From Hyalella azteca (taxonomy: Eukaryota > Arthropoda > Malacostraca > Amphipoda > Hyalellidae), in the NCBI RefSeq assembly GCF_000764305.2, contig NW_025942288.1, positions 682,001 to 746,000 on the forward strand: a stretch of 64,000 nucleotides of DNA. Reading direction: 5' to 3'. A program made the translations under genes and the position numbers. Of the stretch, positions 38,585-49,500 are shown one piece after another (the stretch's first letter is position 1; every line of letters starts with the position of its first letter). Below the pieces are notes generated by a model. That model was not told where the DNA came from. It was given only the letters and a program-made list of their open reading frames with translations, and did not search any database.

Positions 38585-38690
38585 GGTGCTAGGTGCACGG
38601 GATTTATATTGTCATTTTATCAACCTGCGTCATAATATGCTGGTAAAAGGATGCGCCATGCACCTAGCTCCAAAACTTGTTTAACCCATC
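38585..38690 (+). repeat. Dispersed repeat, copy 2
   Basis: GGTGCACGGGATTTATATTG, then ATAATATGCTGGTAAAAGGA and a GCGCCATGCACC end; same order of blocks as 37590-37715. Confidence 0.7.
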
Positions 38691-38799
38691 AGTCAAATAC
38701 TGCCTGAATTTCTGGCAAATTCTGGGTCAAAAATTGCAAATTTCACTTTTTCTGTTTTTAGTCTCACCTTAAAGCTGACATTGTGACCTATCCAATGGT

Positions 38800-39350
38800 A
38801 CCAAAATCATCTCTGTACGCCAGGGTGCAGAAGGTGGAAGCAGCGTTGCCAATATATGGGTTTTTAAGCCCAAAGCGTCGCCAACCATTTTCAAGATGCG
38901 TCGCCGGGTAATTTTTAATGAAAAGCCATTTACGCTGAGTAATGAAAAACTAAAAGCTACAAACTTGTTTACAAGGTTGCATGCATGTGTTACCCCAAAT
39001 AACTAATTTTACCCTAAAAACAGTCTGATTGTAGAGCAAGTGTCAACTGAACATGTGATGATGCAGTCTGACCACTCTAATGTGAGCGCAACTACATTTT
39101 GTTTACATTTTTTTGGCAAAACTCATCTCAACCAATTTCCGGACAAGCTTTACTGCATCCTGATCCATCCAACGTACTACCGGAAACCTTACTTTTTTCT
39201 AAATAGTTGGCCTAAGACTGACAAATATATTAAATGCAAGAATTTCAGTCTCAATGTGTCGGCAAGATCTTCTGAAGGCGTAAATTTTGCTACTTGAGCG
39301 TCGCCAAAGATCTTGCAGTATTCATCCACTCTCTGCACAGTGGTCTGTAC
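38800..39350 (+). repeat. Protein-like repeat, arm 1 of a ~4 kb-spaced inverted pair
   Basis: Matches the reverse complement of 43040-43480 in several blocks. Examples are GGACAAGCTTTACTGCATCC, and GCAAGATCTTCTGAAGGC followed by TAAATTTTGCT, and GCAGCGTTGCCAATAT. Read on the minus strand, the most conserved block encodes FGDAQVAKFTPSEDLADT, so this may be a broken coding sequence inside a mobile element. Family unknown. Part of it (38983-39096) also repeats directly at 41600-41725. Confidence 0.75.
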
Positions 39351-40007
39351 ATTGATTTATGCCTTGACGACTGTTTGCATAAGGGTTAGGGGTGGGGGAC
39401 AGGGGGAGTTCTTTCACATACAAGATAGGCGAAAATTACCGGCCATGCACATAAATAGACGAGCTGAAGACACTGATATTTAGTTACCTGACTGCTGTCT
39501 TGTTGGATGGTGCTCATGCAGTTGTTCCCATCATCCTTGACTGAATTTCAGCTCCAGTAACGTCTAGTCTTGTATCCATGCCACCTTGAATGCCTATGTT
39601 GAGGTGCTTGGGACTTTGCCGTGCTCTACTGAACATTCACACTTAAGTCACTTATTGTCACTGCAAACCTATCTCCTCCTAGAGATTTTATGCTACAGCA
39701 ATGAGAGATTTACCTTTCGATTTGCAAATAAAAGATCTAGAGATTAGTTGACTCTTTTTTTTCTATTTTGTTATAGTTTTGAAAATATTTTGGGAAAAGT
39801 GGGGAAATTTGGAAGGGTGGGGGAGAAGTCAAAATTTTTTTGAAAGAGGCCCACGCCACCCACAAAAATTAGAATTTTGAAGAACAGCAAGGACCAATCA
39901 ATCAATCAATATATATGGTCCTTACGCATCGAATGATATGCATCTCAATGTTGTAGCTTGAAAATCCTAGGAGGATATAAATATCTACAGTGCCCCCTTT
40001 TTGGCTG

Positions 40008-40293
40008 TTTTCTAAGAATTTCATGTTTTCTTTCATTTTTTCGGAAAATTCACACGAATAAAATAGCCTTAGATTTGTCTTTTACATATGTGTACGTACC
40101 AAATTTTGAAGTGATCCGTCTGTAAATAACCGAAATAAAATTTCCACTAGAAATTTAAATTTTTATTTTGGTTATTTACAGATAGCTAACTTTGAAACTT
40201 GGTACACATATGTAAAAAATGAATCTAAGACTTATTTGTTCATTTGAATTTTTTGCAATTTAATGAAAGAAAACGAGAAATTATTAGAAAATT
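40008..40293. mobile_element. Fold-back (MITE-like) element, ~135-bp arms
   Basis: The left arm (40008-40143) and right arm (40155-40293) are reverse complements with scattered mismatches, for example TTTACATATGTGTAC against GTACACATATGTAAA and CTGTAAATAACC against GGTTATTTACAG. The loop is about a dozen bases. No coding capacity. Confidence 0.75.
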
Positions 40294-41599
40294 AATGTTC
40301 TTTTAAAGGCGACTTGAAAGTCCGATTTGGCAATAAAGGGTTAAAGATGAATGCATGGCAACGAATCCATCACACACAAACATATATCTGCATCAAGTTG
40401 ACTAGATTTCTAATATGTGAATCCAGGTTCTAAGAGTTGGCACAGTTATGAATATTTATTTATTATTCATAGATCATAATTTGGTTGGACATTAATTACA
40501 AAACTGAAGAATTGAAGGCAACAATCCACATGGCTTGAGATTGGTGTCTTATAATGAAGGACTGATTTTGGCAAATAGTACAAAACCATGTGTCTCTGTT
40601 GGGAATACGTTACATTCCCAACATCCTCCTGGCTGGTGGCATGGGTTTGTGTGGCGTAAACCCATTGAATAAAAAAATACAGGCACCAAACTTTTTTTAA
40701 TTATCAATTCTCATTTTTTGCAACTTTGAAGGTTAATTAGGTGTATGTATAGACAAACAACAAACATTAATAAAATATGAATAGCATCAAGGGACACATT
40801 ACCACACATGTGTAGAACCACATCACATGACACATGACAATGTATCAGCATTATATATATACTGCATTACATAAAAGTCTGTAAAAACAATGTTGCCATA
40901 CCATTCCGTTTGGAATTTCTGATGACAGCTATGTCTAGACATATTATATTTACAAAAATTATTGCACTCAAAAATTATTTTCCATTAATCAGGATAAAAT
41001 TATTTTTGACTTCATTCATTAACCGTAGAACCTCTAATAACCGTATGGTTGTTCATTGTATGATTAGAATAGTGTATATCAAACAAGCAAAATAAAAAAC
41101 TGGCAGAATATTTGATTACCTAGATATGGAAGGTAAACAAGCAATGTTGCCATAAAAAATTTTTAGAGAATTTAATTTAAAATAAATTTTTAGATTTTTA
41201 CTTCTACAAAATTTTCATATCAAGGAAAATCATATATTATTGAAGGATAATTAAATGCATATTGAATATTTTAAGTTTTTTGTCTGTTTGACTGTTCCTT
41301 GACAAACTGTATTTGCACTGGATGAAATGGATGACCAGAATTTGCGCCAACATCTGTGCAAACATAAAATTTAAAACTTATTCTGCAAGAGAAAATTCCC
41401 CAAAAACCTTAATAATTCTGAGTGTAGGGATTTGCCAGCCATGATTCCATTTCTTTGAGCCATGATTTAATTTATTTGAGATGTGATTTAATTTCTTTGA
41501 GACGTGATTTAATTTCATTGAGACGTGAATTCCATATCTCAGCCATCAAAAGCCATTTACAAGCTGGCAGCCATGAACTTTTAACTAAGTCCCGTTGAT
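40294..41599. other. Intergenic AT-rich interval
   Basis: No gene recognised. It includes a short palindrome around GTTGGGAAT/ATTCCCAAC at 40598-40622 and a degenerate ATTTAATTTCTTTGAGA repetition near 41460-41530. Confidence 0.45.
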
Positions 41600-41725
41600 G
41601 TGTTACCCCTAATCTCTAATTTTACCCTAACAAACTGTCAACACTAACATTTGTCTCCACTTGAGTGGCAACTGATCACGTAATAATGCAGTCTGACCGC
41701 TCTGACACAACTGCAACTACACGAT
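41600..41725 (+). repeat. Direct copy of part of arm 1
   Basis: GTGTTACCCCTAATC...AATTTTACCCTAA, then AATGCAGTCTGACCGCTCT and CAACTACA repeat the order seen at 38983-39096, about 2.6 kb upstream. Confidence 0.75.
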
Positions 41726-41899
41726 CTATAAGGAAACGTTTTAGGTTGACTTGTTGTTGTTTTGTTGTGCAGGATATTTAAGCCGGATCATTGAAATGGT
41801 GCGGATTGCAGAAGTAGGAAATTTTATGAAATGACATGCATGGTGGAATTCTAACCTATAGTGCTCAAAGGCACTTGTGGGCGGAGTCATGTCATCTCC

Positions 41900-42078
41900 C
41901 ATCTGTGATTGGTTGATGTCATTCTTTCTACACTGTGATTAGTTGATAGGATCATGATATCATCCTCTCAAGACTGTGATTGGCTGATAGGATCATGATC
42001 TCATGCTCTCCAGGTTGTGACTGGTTATAGGATCATGATGTCATGTTATCCAGACAGTAATTGGCTAAGCAATGGCCG
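41900..42078 (+). repeat. Minisatellite, ~42 bp x ~4-5, TGTGATTGG core
   Basis: Successive units start TGTGATTGGTTGAT, TGTGATTAGTTGAT, TGTGATTGGCTGAT, TGTGACTGGTTAT and AGTAATTGGCTAA, with AGGATCATGATNTCAT in the middle. Same period and same ATTGG core as 38050-38212. Confidence 0.85.
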
Positions 42079-42107
42079 TTCCATTGGTCATTTAAAACCC
42101 CCCTATA

Positions 42108-42166
42108 ATTGCGGTTTGCATGCCACAAATATGTCATCGACATGTTTGTGGCATGCAAACCGCAAT
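42108..42166. repeat. Near-perfect 28-bp hairpin with 3-base loop
   Basis: The left arm (42108-42135) starts ATTGCGGTTTGCATGCCACA. The right arm (42139-42166) ends TGTGGCATGCAAACCGCAAT. There is one mismatch in 28 pairs, and the loop is ATC. Confidence 0.95.
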
Positions 42167-42440
42167 CTTTTCAATCAAACCAAAATACATGACATTATAG
42201 CTGCAAGATTTCATACCTACTGAAATTATATGATATTAGAGCTAGAGCTGGGATATTTCTAAAAAAATAGGACTTTTCCAGCCCTGGGTTGACTTGTTAT
42301 CATTACGATGACTACATTCTGCAGGATATTTTTGTGGGACCGTTAAAGTAATGCGGATCTTGGAAGTTGAAAATTTTATGAAATGACATGTTTGTGAAGT
42401 GCAAACTGCAATTTTTTCTGTCAAACAAAAATACATGACA

Positions 42441-42619
42441 GTAGAGCCATGATATTTCATACCTACTAAAATTATAGGATGTTAGAGCCGCAATATTTCA
42501 GAAAAAAAGTAGGACTTTTCCCGACCTGCTTGATGGCCTGGAAAAGTCCTATTTTTTCTGAAATATTGTGGCTCAAATATCATAAAATTTCAGTAGGTAT
42601 GAAATCTTGCAGCTCTAAA
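42441..42619. mobile_element. Fold-back element, ~80-bp arms, 18-base loop
   Basis: The left arm (42441-42521) ends AAGTAGGACTTTTCC. The right arm (42540-42619) begins GGAAAAGTCCTATTTTTTCT. Both contain TAGAGCC/GGCTC(A)A and the palindromic partner CATACCTACT/AGTAGGTATG. A further left-orientation copy lies at 42210-42282. Confidence 0.8.
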
Positions 42620-43039
42620 ATAATAATTATTCATAGTGTGAGAAATATAACATTGCAAAACTAGGATGAAAGATGAATGATTTTCTCAGTGTGGAATTCT
42701 GGATAGGTAATATATTATCATGTTAACATGATAAAAGGGATTGAAAAACCTACCTACCTCATTACACCTTCCAACACAGTGACAATTAATACACTGAACT
42801 TGTCAGAAACTGCAAACTTTGTGCTTCCTCTATCTTGCATGCACACGATTCTAAATCTGATACCGAGTCTGCGATCCCTCCCTCGAATATATACATACAC
42901 TAGTTGTATATCCATATCAACAAATTTTTGCAATGAACATGTCCTAAAAAAAATTACGACAACTTTTGCAGAAAATTCTCACAATTTCACCAATACCAAC
43001 AAAGTTTTTGAATCCACATGAAATGATGGGATAAACTGC

Positions 43040-43480
43040 AAATTATTCACAGCATATGGGCACATTGTGTTGCCATGTAAACATTTGACAAGATGCCACT
43101 GTGCAGAATGTGGGATCTTTGGCGATGCATTGGCAGCAAAATTTATGCCTTCTGAAGATCTTGCTGACACTTTTGTATTGAAATTATTGCATATGAGAAA
43201 TAACTTCAAAATTACTGGAAATCTGAAGGGCTGCAAGCGCACACAGTAAAGTTTCCAGGATGCCGGAAGGATCAAGATGCAGTGAAGCTTGTCCAGAAAT
43301 CAGTTACATTGTGTGTGTTTCGGTGCATGGATAGTAAAGGATATACTATCAAAGTTACTTGCAGCACTTTCTTATTAAAAATTACCTGGCAACAGATCTT
43401 GAAAATGGTCGGCAACGCTTTTGGCTAAAAAACCATATCTTGGCAACGCTGCTTGCACCCTATGCACCCTGGACAAGATG
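43040..43480 (-). repeat. Protein-like repeat, arm 2 of the inverted pair
   Basis: Inverted, diverged copy of 38800-39350. On the + strand its most conserved block reads ECGIFGDALAAKFMPSEDLA then DTFVLKLLHMR, against FGDAQVAKFTPSEDLADT in arm 1. The substitutions mostly keep the protein similar, which hints at a once-coding sequence. I do not recognise the protein. Confidence 0.7.
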
Positions 43481-46344
43481 GTGTCAGGCACCTTGCTTTG
43501 GTATTGTGAAGTTTGATTTCACAATAAATAGATTTGATCCACATTCCACACTGAGATTTGAATGATGGAAAGTTGTTTCAAAATTTAAGCACCCATTGAT
43601 ATGCTTCTAGATATGAATTTTTTCTTGTTTTAGCCTATTATGTTGAATTTGTCTTAATAACTTCACTTAGAGCCTGAATGATTTTGTCTCCCATCGTGAG
43701 TTTTCGAACGTCTCGTGTCTTTTAGAAAACGTTGGTTATTTAGTAGCAGTAGGTAATTATTTTATTTTTAAAAACCAAAGAGTTTAGTCATGCAACATGT
43801 GGCATATTAAAATTAAATAGTGGTGATGCTCGAGGAATTTCAATCCCAAAAATTTGTGTATGAGTATTCAAATTTCATAATTTGATAAATGAACAAAACA
43901 CATAATTCATTTTATATATAGATAAATACAATACTAAAGTTAATGATCAGTTATGAATACAAGGAAAAATTATTTAAAATGGTTTCACAACTTGAAGGAC
44001 CAGCCCCTGAACAAGTATGCAAGAGGTATTTGTGATTTTAAGGCTCAATGTTTGCAGAGGTTATAATAACCAGTCAGTGGCAGAACAATGCGACACTACT
44101 GCGGCAACCCAACGCTCGGGTTGGATTGAACAGCCTTGGCAGGGATTTCCACAGCTGCTGTGGGTAGAAATAAGCGTCAAGCCTTTAGGGAACAAAGGTA
44201 AAATTTTAATTCACACATCCTAAATTGAATGAAAATGATTGGGTTTGGTAAGTATTTTATGAACCTCATTTATTTATGGTAATGGAAATGTCCCTACTAT
44301 TTGAAAAACTATTTTTTGAATACACTTGTGAAAACTAAAGTTCTGTAACCAATGGAGTCTTTGAAATGACAAAATTGTTACATTTAAAATATGTAGCAAT
44401 ATGAGTGAGATCAATCATCATAGGAGCTGTAAGAAAAATGGATTGTTATTGACTTAAAGAAATGTTTTTAATTCAAAAGTATGCAATACCTGATTTTCAG
44501 AAATATGCAAAAATTGATGATCTGTATTAGAATTCAATAGACGCAACATTTTCAGAATTAAATTGAAAAAATTGGTACCTATTTAGAATTATAATTTTGC
44601 AAATTGTATATATAATGCAGTGCACAAATTCAAGATCACCTATGAATATGAATTTAAGTCCCATGACTGGAGAAGATTTCAAAATTTATTTTACTAACAC
44701 ATAAGCGTGATATAAACATTTAATCCTTTTGATGAACAGTTTATTTAGGTTTTTTTACCGTAATAGGTAGAACAACGCAACATATTCGCGGCCATCCAAC
44801 GATCAGTTGACATTCTGCTCATAATAAGGCTTATTAATGGTGTACGGTACTAATATTGTAGTAGATACATCATCTAAAAGTTTTGATGCAAAGATTTTTA
44901 TTTAAAAGATAATTTAATTTGCAATTGTTTAATCCATCTTATAGATATAAATAAAATCATTCAATTTATTTTAAAAGCATTTCATAAATGCGCATTAGAA
45001 TATTTCCTATGAAGCAACCTAGTCAAAGTAACCAAATAATTCATTTAAATTTTAGACTTCTGCAAAAAAAAATTTCAAACCTCTATCAGAAATAACAAAA
45101 TTAACCATTCTCATGCACTAAATATATGAATGATAGTCAATTAGTTGGAGACCGTCAACCATGATCATTCCAGTAGAGTAGACCTGAAATGAAGCTATTT
45201 CAGTTGCATGCCAGCTCTTGTTACGATAAGTAGTTATGCTCCTCTGAATTGCGTGTTTAGTGTGCATCATGGAAGACTGCTTTGCAGCATAGTTGTGCAG
45301 CATTTATAGTTGCAGATAGGGAGCTGATAGCACAGTGCAAAACATTATCAGTATATTATCTACTAGTTTTATGTCCTATAAATCTACCAGACTCAACCCT
45401 CTAAACGCACCGACTAGTACTGACTGTGCAAAACCCTGCTCTGTTCCCATTCATGCAGACAAATAAACCAATACTAAACATGAACTGAACAACAACCAAA
45501 CAAACCTCAAACAACTTGAAACCTGGCTTATGTTATGAGAAAAGCAAACACTGTTTGAAATAAACATGTACACAATTCAAGCATTTTATTTCTATTCACT
45601 TCATTTAATTATTTTATATATAGTTTTATAATTGTTTGTAATTTTTTGTTTCTAGTTATAAATTCACATATTTGAGGAACAAAATTGAATAATTTAATTA
45701 GAATACTCGAATTAGAGTGGAAAGTCTTTTAATGTTTTGTTTCTAGTTATAAATTCACACATTTGAGGATCAAAATTTCCTATGTCTCCCCAAATTATAT
45801 AATGTAATTAATATATTACAAATAGTCAAATAGTTAAAGACTACTTATAGCCTTATAAGAATTAGCTAAGCCGCAAGCTATGTACAATGTATTGCAACAC
45901 TTGATGCCTCTGTACCAAAAACATACAATTTATTGGAACCTAATACACACTAAAGGCAACAAGTTTATATTCCAATTTATCATAGTACATTTATACTAAA
46001 CCATGAATAACAATGCATCAAAATAAATTAAAGACTGCCCCTCTATATGTTTCAATAGATAAAAAAAATATACAAAAGTGAAAAAAATCAATTTTTTTTT
46101 ATAAAAATTGAGTGATTTAATCACATGACTTGATCAGTTTCTTTTAATCATTGCCAACTCTGTTTTTAAGTATTTAAGGAAAATCATTATTTAAATCCAA
46201 AAAGGTTATTTGGAAAAATTATTTCAAATTCCTGCACTTTTTGTTGTTTTTGAACATGATATCAAAGTGAGTGTGGCAGAATGTACAATGCAAGGCTGGT
46301 TACTTCTCTTATTGACTCAGCTCTAACCATGGTTCCTCTTACAG
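43481..46344. other. Intergenic region upstream of the TUTase gene
   Basis: AT-rich, no gene recognised. It holds a diverged direct repeat (44079-44118 and 44768-44806, AGAACAAYGCRACA...GCGGC...CCAACG) and another at 45644-45690 and 45735-45780 (TTTCTAGTTATAAATTCACA). Promoter and transcription start of the downstream gene must lie near its right end, but no clear core element was seen. Confidence 0.45.
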
Positions 46345-46380
46345 ATTTTTAAATAGTTGTTAGGGTGAGTTTGTCTCACC
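46345..46380 (+). promoter_or_regulatory. 5' UTR end, start context and hairpin of the TUTase gene
   Basis: A possible 3' splice site (TTCCTCTTACAG ending 46344) suggests an upstream non-coding exon. The start context CTCACCATGG is close to the animal optimum, and an in-frame TGA lies 15 bases before the ATG. GGTGAG (46364-46369) and CTCACC (46375-46380) form a 6-bp hairpin directly against the start codon. Confidence 0.5.
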
Positions 46381-46506
46381 ATGGAGGACCGGACAAGTTG
46401 CCGGCAGACAAATGGCGTGAAGCCTCCACAGAATGAAAATATTGCTAGAGGCCGTGGCAATGGAGATATTAGAACACCACTGATACAAAACAGAAGAGAC
46501 TTTGAG
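46381..46506 (+). CDS. TUTase exon 1
   Basis: Codons 1-42, MEDRTSCRQTNGVKPPQNEN then a short RG segment (ARGRGNGD). The start choice rests on the Kozak context and the in-frame upstream stop. Donor GTGAGC at 46507, phase 0. Confidence 0.85.
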
Positions 46507-49500
46507 GTGAGCAGCTCTTTTATATTTAAGTATTTAATTTTTAATTTGTGGCAACTTATGAAAAAATTACCTGTATTAATTTTCTGCTTTCTTAACATTT
46601 GACTTGTCAACATGTTAAAGCTCCTACTGCTCAGCTGCTTGGATGGATATGAATTCACAATTTTTTTAGGAAGAATTTCACTATGTCTGTTCAAAATTTT
46701 ATGAGAAAAGCATTCACATAATAGATGATTTGAAGCAGAACTTTTTCATTCAAATAATCTTATCATCAAGATTATAAATTTCACCTTAGTTAATGTTACA
46801 ATGGCTTGAGCTTAAACCACTATGAACCGTTTTTTGTCTGAATCATTACTTGTTTTATTTTTCCACACATTATTTAACACGTTGACTATGATTGCTTCAT
46901 CTTGTACTATTATTTCATTTTTTGTACTGTTTTTAAACAGGGTTGCCAGACAGTCATTTTTTGCAGACCAATTCCATGATTTAGTTTTTCTCAATTGTGT
47001 TAGCCGGCTAAAATTTATAGTATGGGTACTTCCTAATTAAATTTTAAATAGGTACTACAAGAAGAAAATAAATGGAATTTTTATAGCGGAACTTACAAAT
47101 AAACTACGTAGTACATATTGAGTTATCGGCCTTTTTGGCCTTTTTTTGCTCTCTGATTTGGCCGATTTTAGGCAACCTGAATTATGTACTACTATGTCCT
47201 GGAGAAATACATTTTGTGGTATGCATATGTACCGCTTCAGAGTCAATGTGTTAATGGAAAAAATATTTGTAAAATGTAGAAATGAGTTAGCCATTTAAAG
47301 GATTAGAGCTCTAATAGTCTGAAAAATAAAACCTCTTAACTTAATGTGCCCTCCTGAAGAAGCATGTTGAAGCAATGAGATGTTGCAAGACAAATTACTT
47401 GTTAGTCATTCCTATATACCTATACAGGTGTGTGTATATAATTACTAATGATTTGTGTCCTCACAGGGCAATGCTCATCGAGGTGCAGGGAGAGGTGGTC
47501 CACACATAAACAGGTCAGTTCATTAGTGTCATTGTCATTCTTTTTACAGAGATGGGCTTCCCTACTAACTTTGTTTAAATTTTCTTCATTTGATGACTTG
47601 AATGAAGCTTCAATTTCAAAGGGCTAAATGTCATTAACCACATGAAGAATGCATCTCAGCCTTTGCTTGAGTGCTCTATATATAGCCTGCAATACAATGA
47701 CTTTTTCTGTCAATTTGATGCTCAACATTATTATTCCCTTACAGCAGGTCAAATTGATGAGATCATTTCTGATTTATTGGCAACATTGCTGTCCAAACGG
47801 TATTTTATTTAGACACAATTAGCAATTCTTTAAATAGGAACAAATTTAAAGCCAGTTTATTACCACAACCAATTCTGATCTATTCAAGTCTTGCAAAGGC
47901 TTATCTCTTATCTGATAGTTGTGTGCAAAGCACAAATTCTTATCATGCCCTCAAATAATATCACTTTTAGTGTATACAGATATGGTATAAGCAATACCTA
48001 ACCTGGACCTTGCTGTACATATAACATGATTTCCTACTCTTTTTTGGGAATAATTTTGTTATCAATTGGCATTTCCTACAACACCAGGAATGACTGGCAA
48101 GCAGTGAACATGTTTTGAAAAAATTTTTATCATCACACCGCATAACAATGTTTAAAAAAATTCATTCAAATTACATCAGTTGCCATTGTGGCTGATAAAA
48201 TTTCAGTCATTTTTTGTATTTTTTTTTTACTTTACTTTGACTTTTCTTTTGCTAGATTCTGTTGTGTTCCTGATTTTTTCATTATATATTTGCCCAGACT
48301 AGGTAGTTTTAGCTTCTTTGCATTGATTTTTGTCTGTTCTTTCCTTTAAAAATTGTAAATATAATGAAATGATCTTTGTTATAGGATCTACCCTGGGCAA
48401 AACATGAACCGGTATCAACAGCAAGGATCAAGTCCTTACTACAACCAAAATGCTGGCATCTTTGGTGCAGCCCCACCATTCAACCATCACTACCAAATGG
48501 GGTACAACCACCAGGCACCTACCCATTATAGTCATCATGGACCCCCACAGTACAACCACCATGGCCCTCAGCAGCAGTACAACCAACAGAGGCAGTGGCG
48601 TCAACAGGGCAACGGCGGAGGTGGTGGTGGGCCCTGGGGGGTGGATGACAGGGTTCACAATCCTTGCTACAACATCGATCCTGAAATGCAAGACCTCTTG
48701 GATGGCGAGAACATATCCTTTTTGAAGAGGGTTAGTGTCAGTGTTACAGGCTTTCATATTTTGTGTTTACAAGAGTGCTCCTCTGTTTGATGCTAAAATA
48801 TTGGTTTTAATTTCTACTTGCAGAAATATTTCACAGTGCAACCATTGTGCAACCAAGCAAAGTGTTTAAATTTAGGCCTAAAAACATTTCAAAAGTTTCA
48901 CAATGGTAGTGAAATTTGTCAAAATATTACCTAAATTATACAAATACTTTAAAATTATTCTAAGTATTTTTTTAGTAAGGTATTATGTTATTTAAATTCA
49001 GTAGTGATATATTTTTTTTAGCATTAATTTGTATTAACATATTCAATTTTTTTTTTATTTATTATTTTGCTGTTTATTTACCTATGTTAAAATTGTTTAT
49101 CAGAAGTTCAGCAGGAGTGGAGACAGAAATTTGTTCAACTGTTAGAGGGTTCTTATCATAATGAAAATAATAATGTTGGTAAGCTAGATATTCCTGATGG
49201 CGAAAAAGAAGAATGAATGCATAGATAGACTTAGTGTAGCTAAAGCACAGCAGTTATGGCACATCCAGGGACTGGTGTTGTGTGCCTCAATGTCAGGAAC
49301 GTATAATTTGTGAGTAGACTTGGAAAGGGAGTTCTTATCTAGACATCCTTTTCCCAGAAGAGAATCAAGAGATATCTTATTGCATTATCTAGCAAGGGAT
49401 ATCTTAATGGCATCTAGTGATACTGACCTTTGTAAAGATCATGAATACTAATTCCACTTAACCTTAATGTTGAGCCACTTTTCTTGCTTTATCAACGTCA

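Larger units (their letters stand above)
41741..42440 (+). repeat. Tandem/nested repeat units
   Basis: The blocks GGTTGACTTGTT, TGCAGGATATTT and AAATTTTATGAAATGACATG recur at 41741-41842 and 42287-42390. GTGCAAACTGCAAT with ATACATGACA and TTTCATACCTACT recurs at 42139-42235 and 42383-42470, an offset of about 245 bp. This indicates stepwise duplication within one element. Confidence 0.7.

Noticed and set aside
40598..40622. TGTTGGGAATACGTTACATT-type palindrome resembling an LTR edge
   Set aside because: TGTTGGGAAT/ATTCCCAACA looks like joined Copia-type LTR tips, but no LTR body, primer-binding site or pol sequence is present nearby.
42017..42223. 68-codon ORF over the hairpin region
   Set aside because: Made of minisatellite and hairpin sequence; not a gene.
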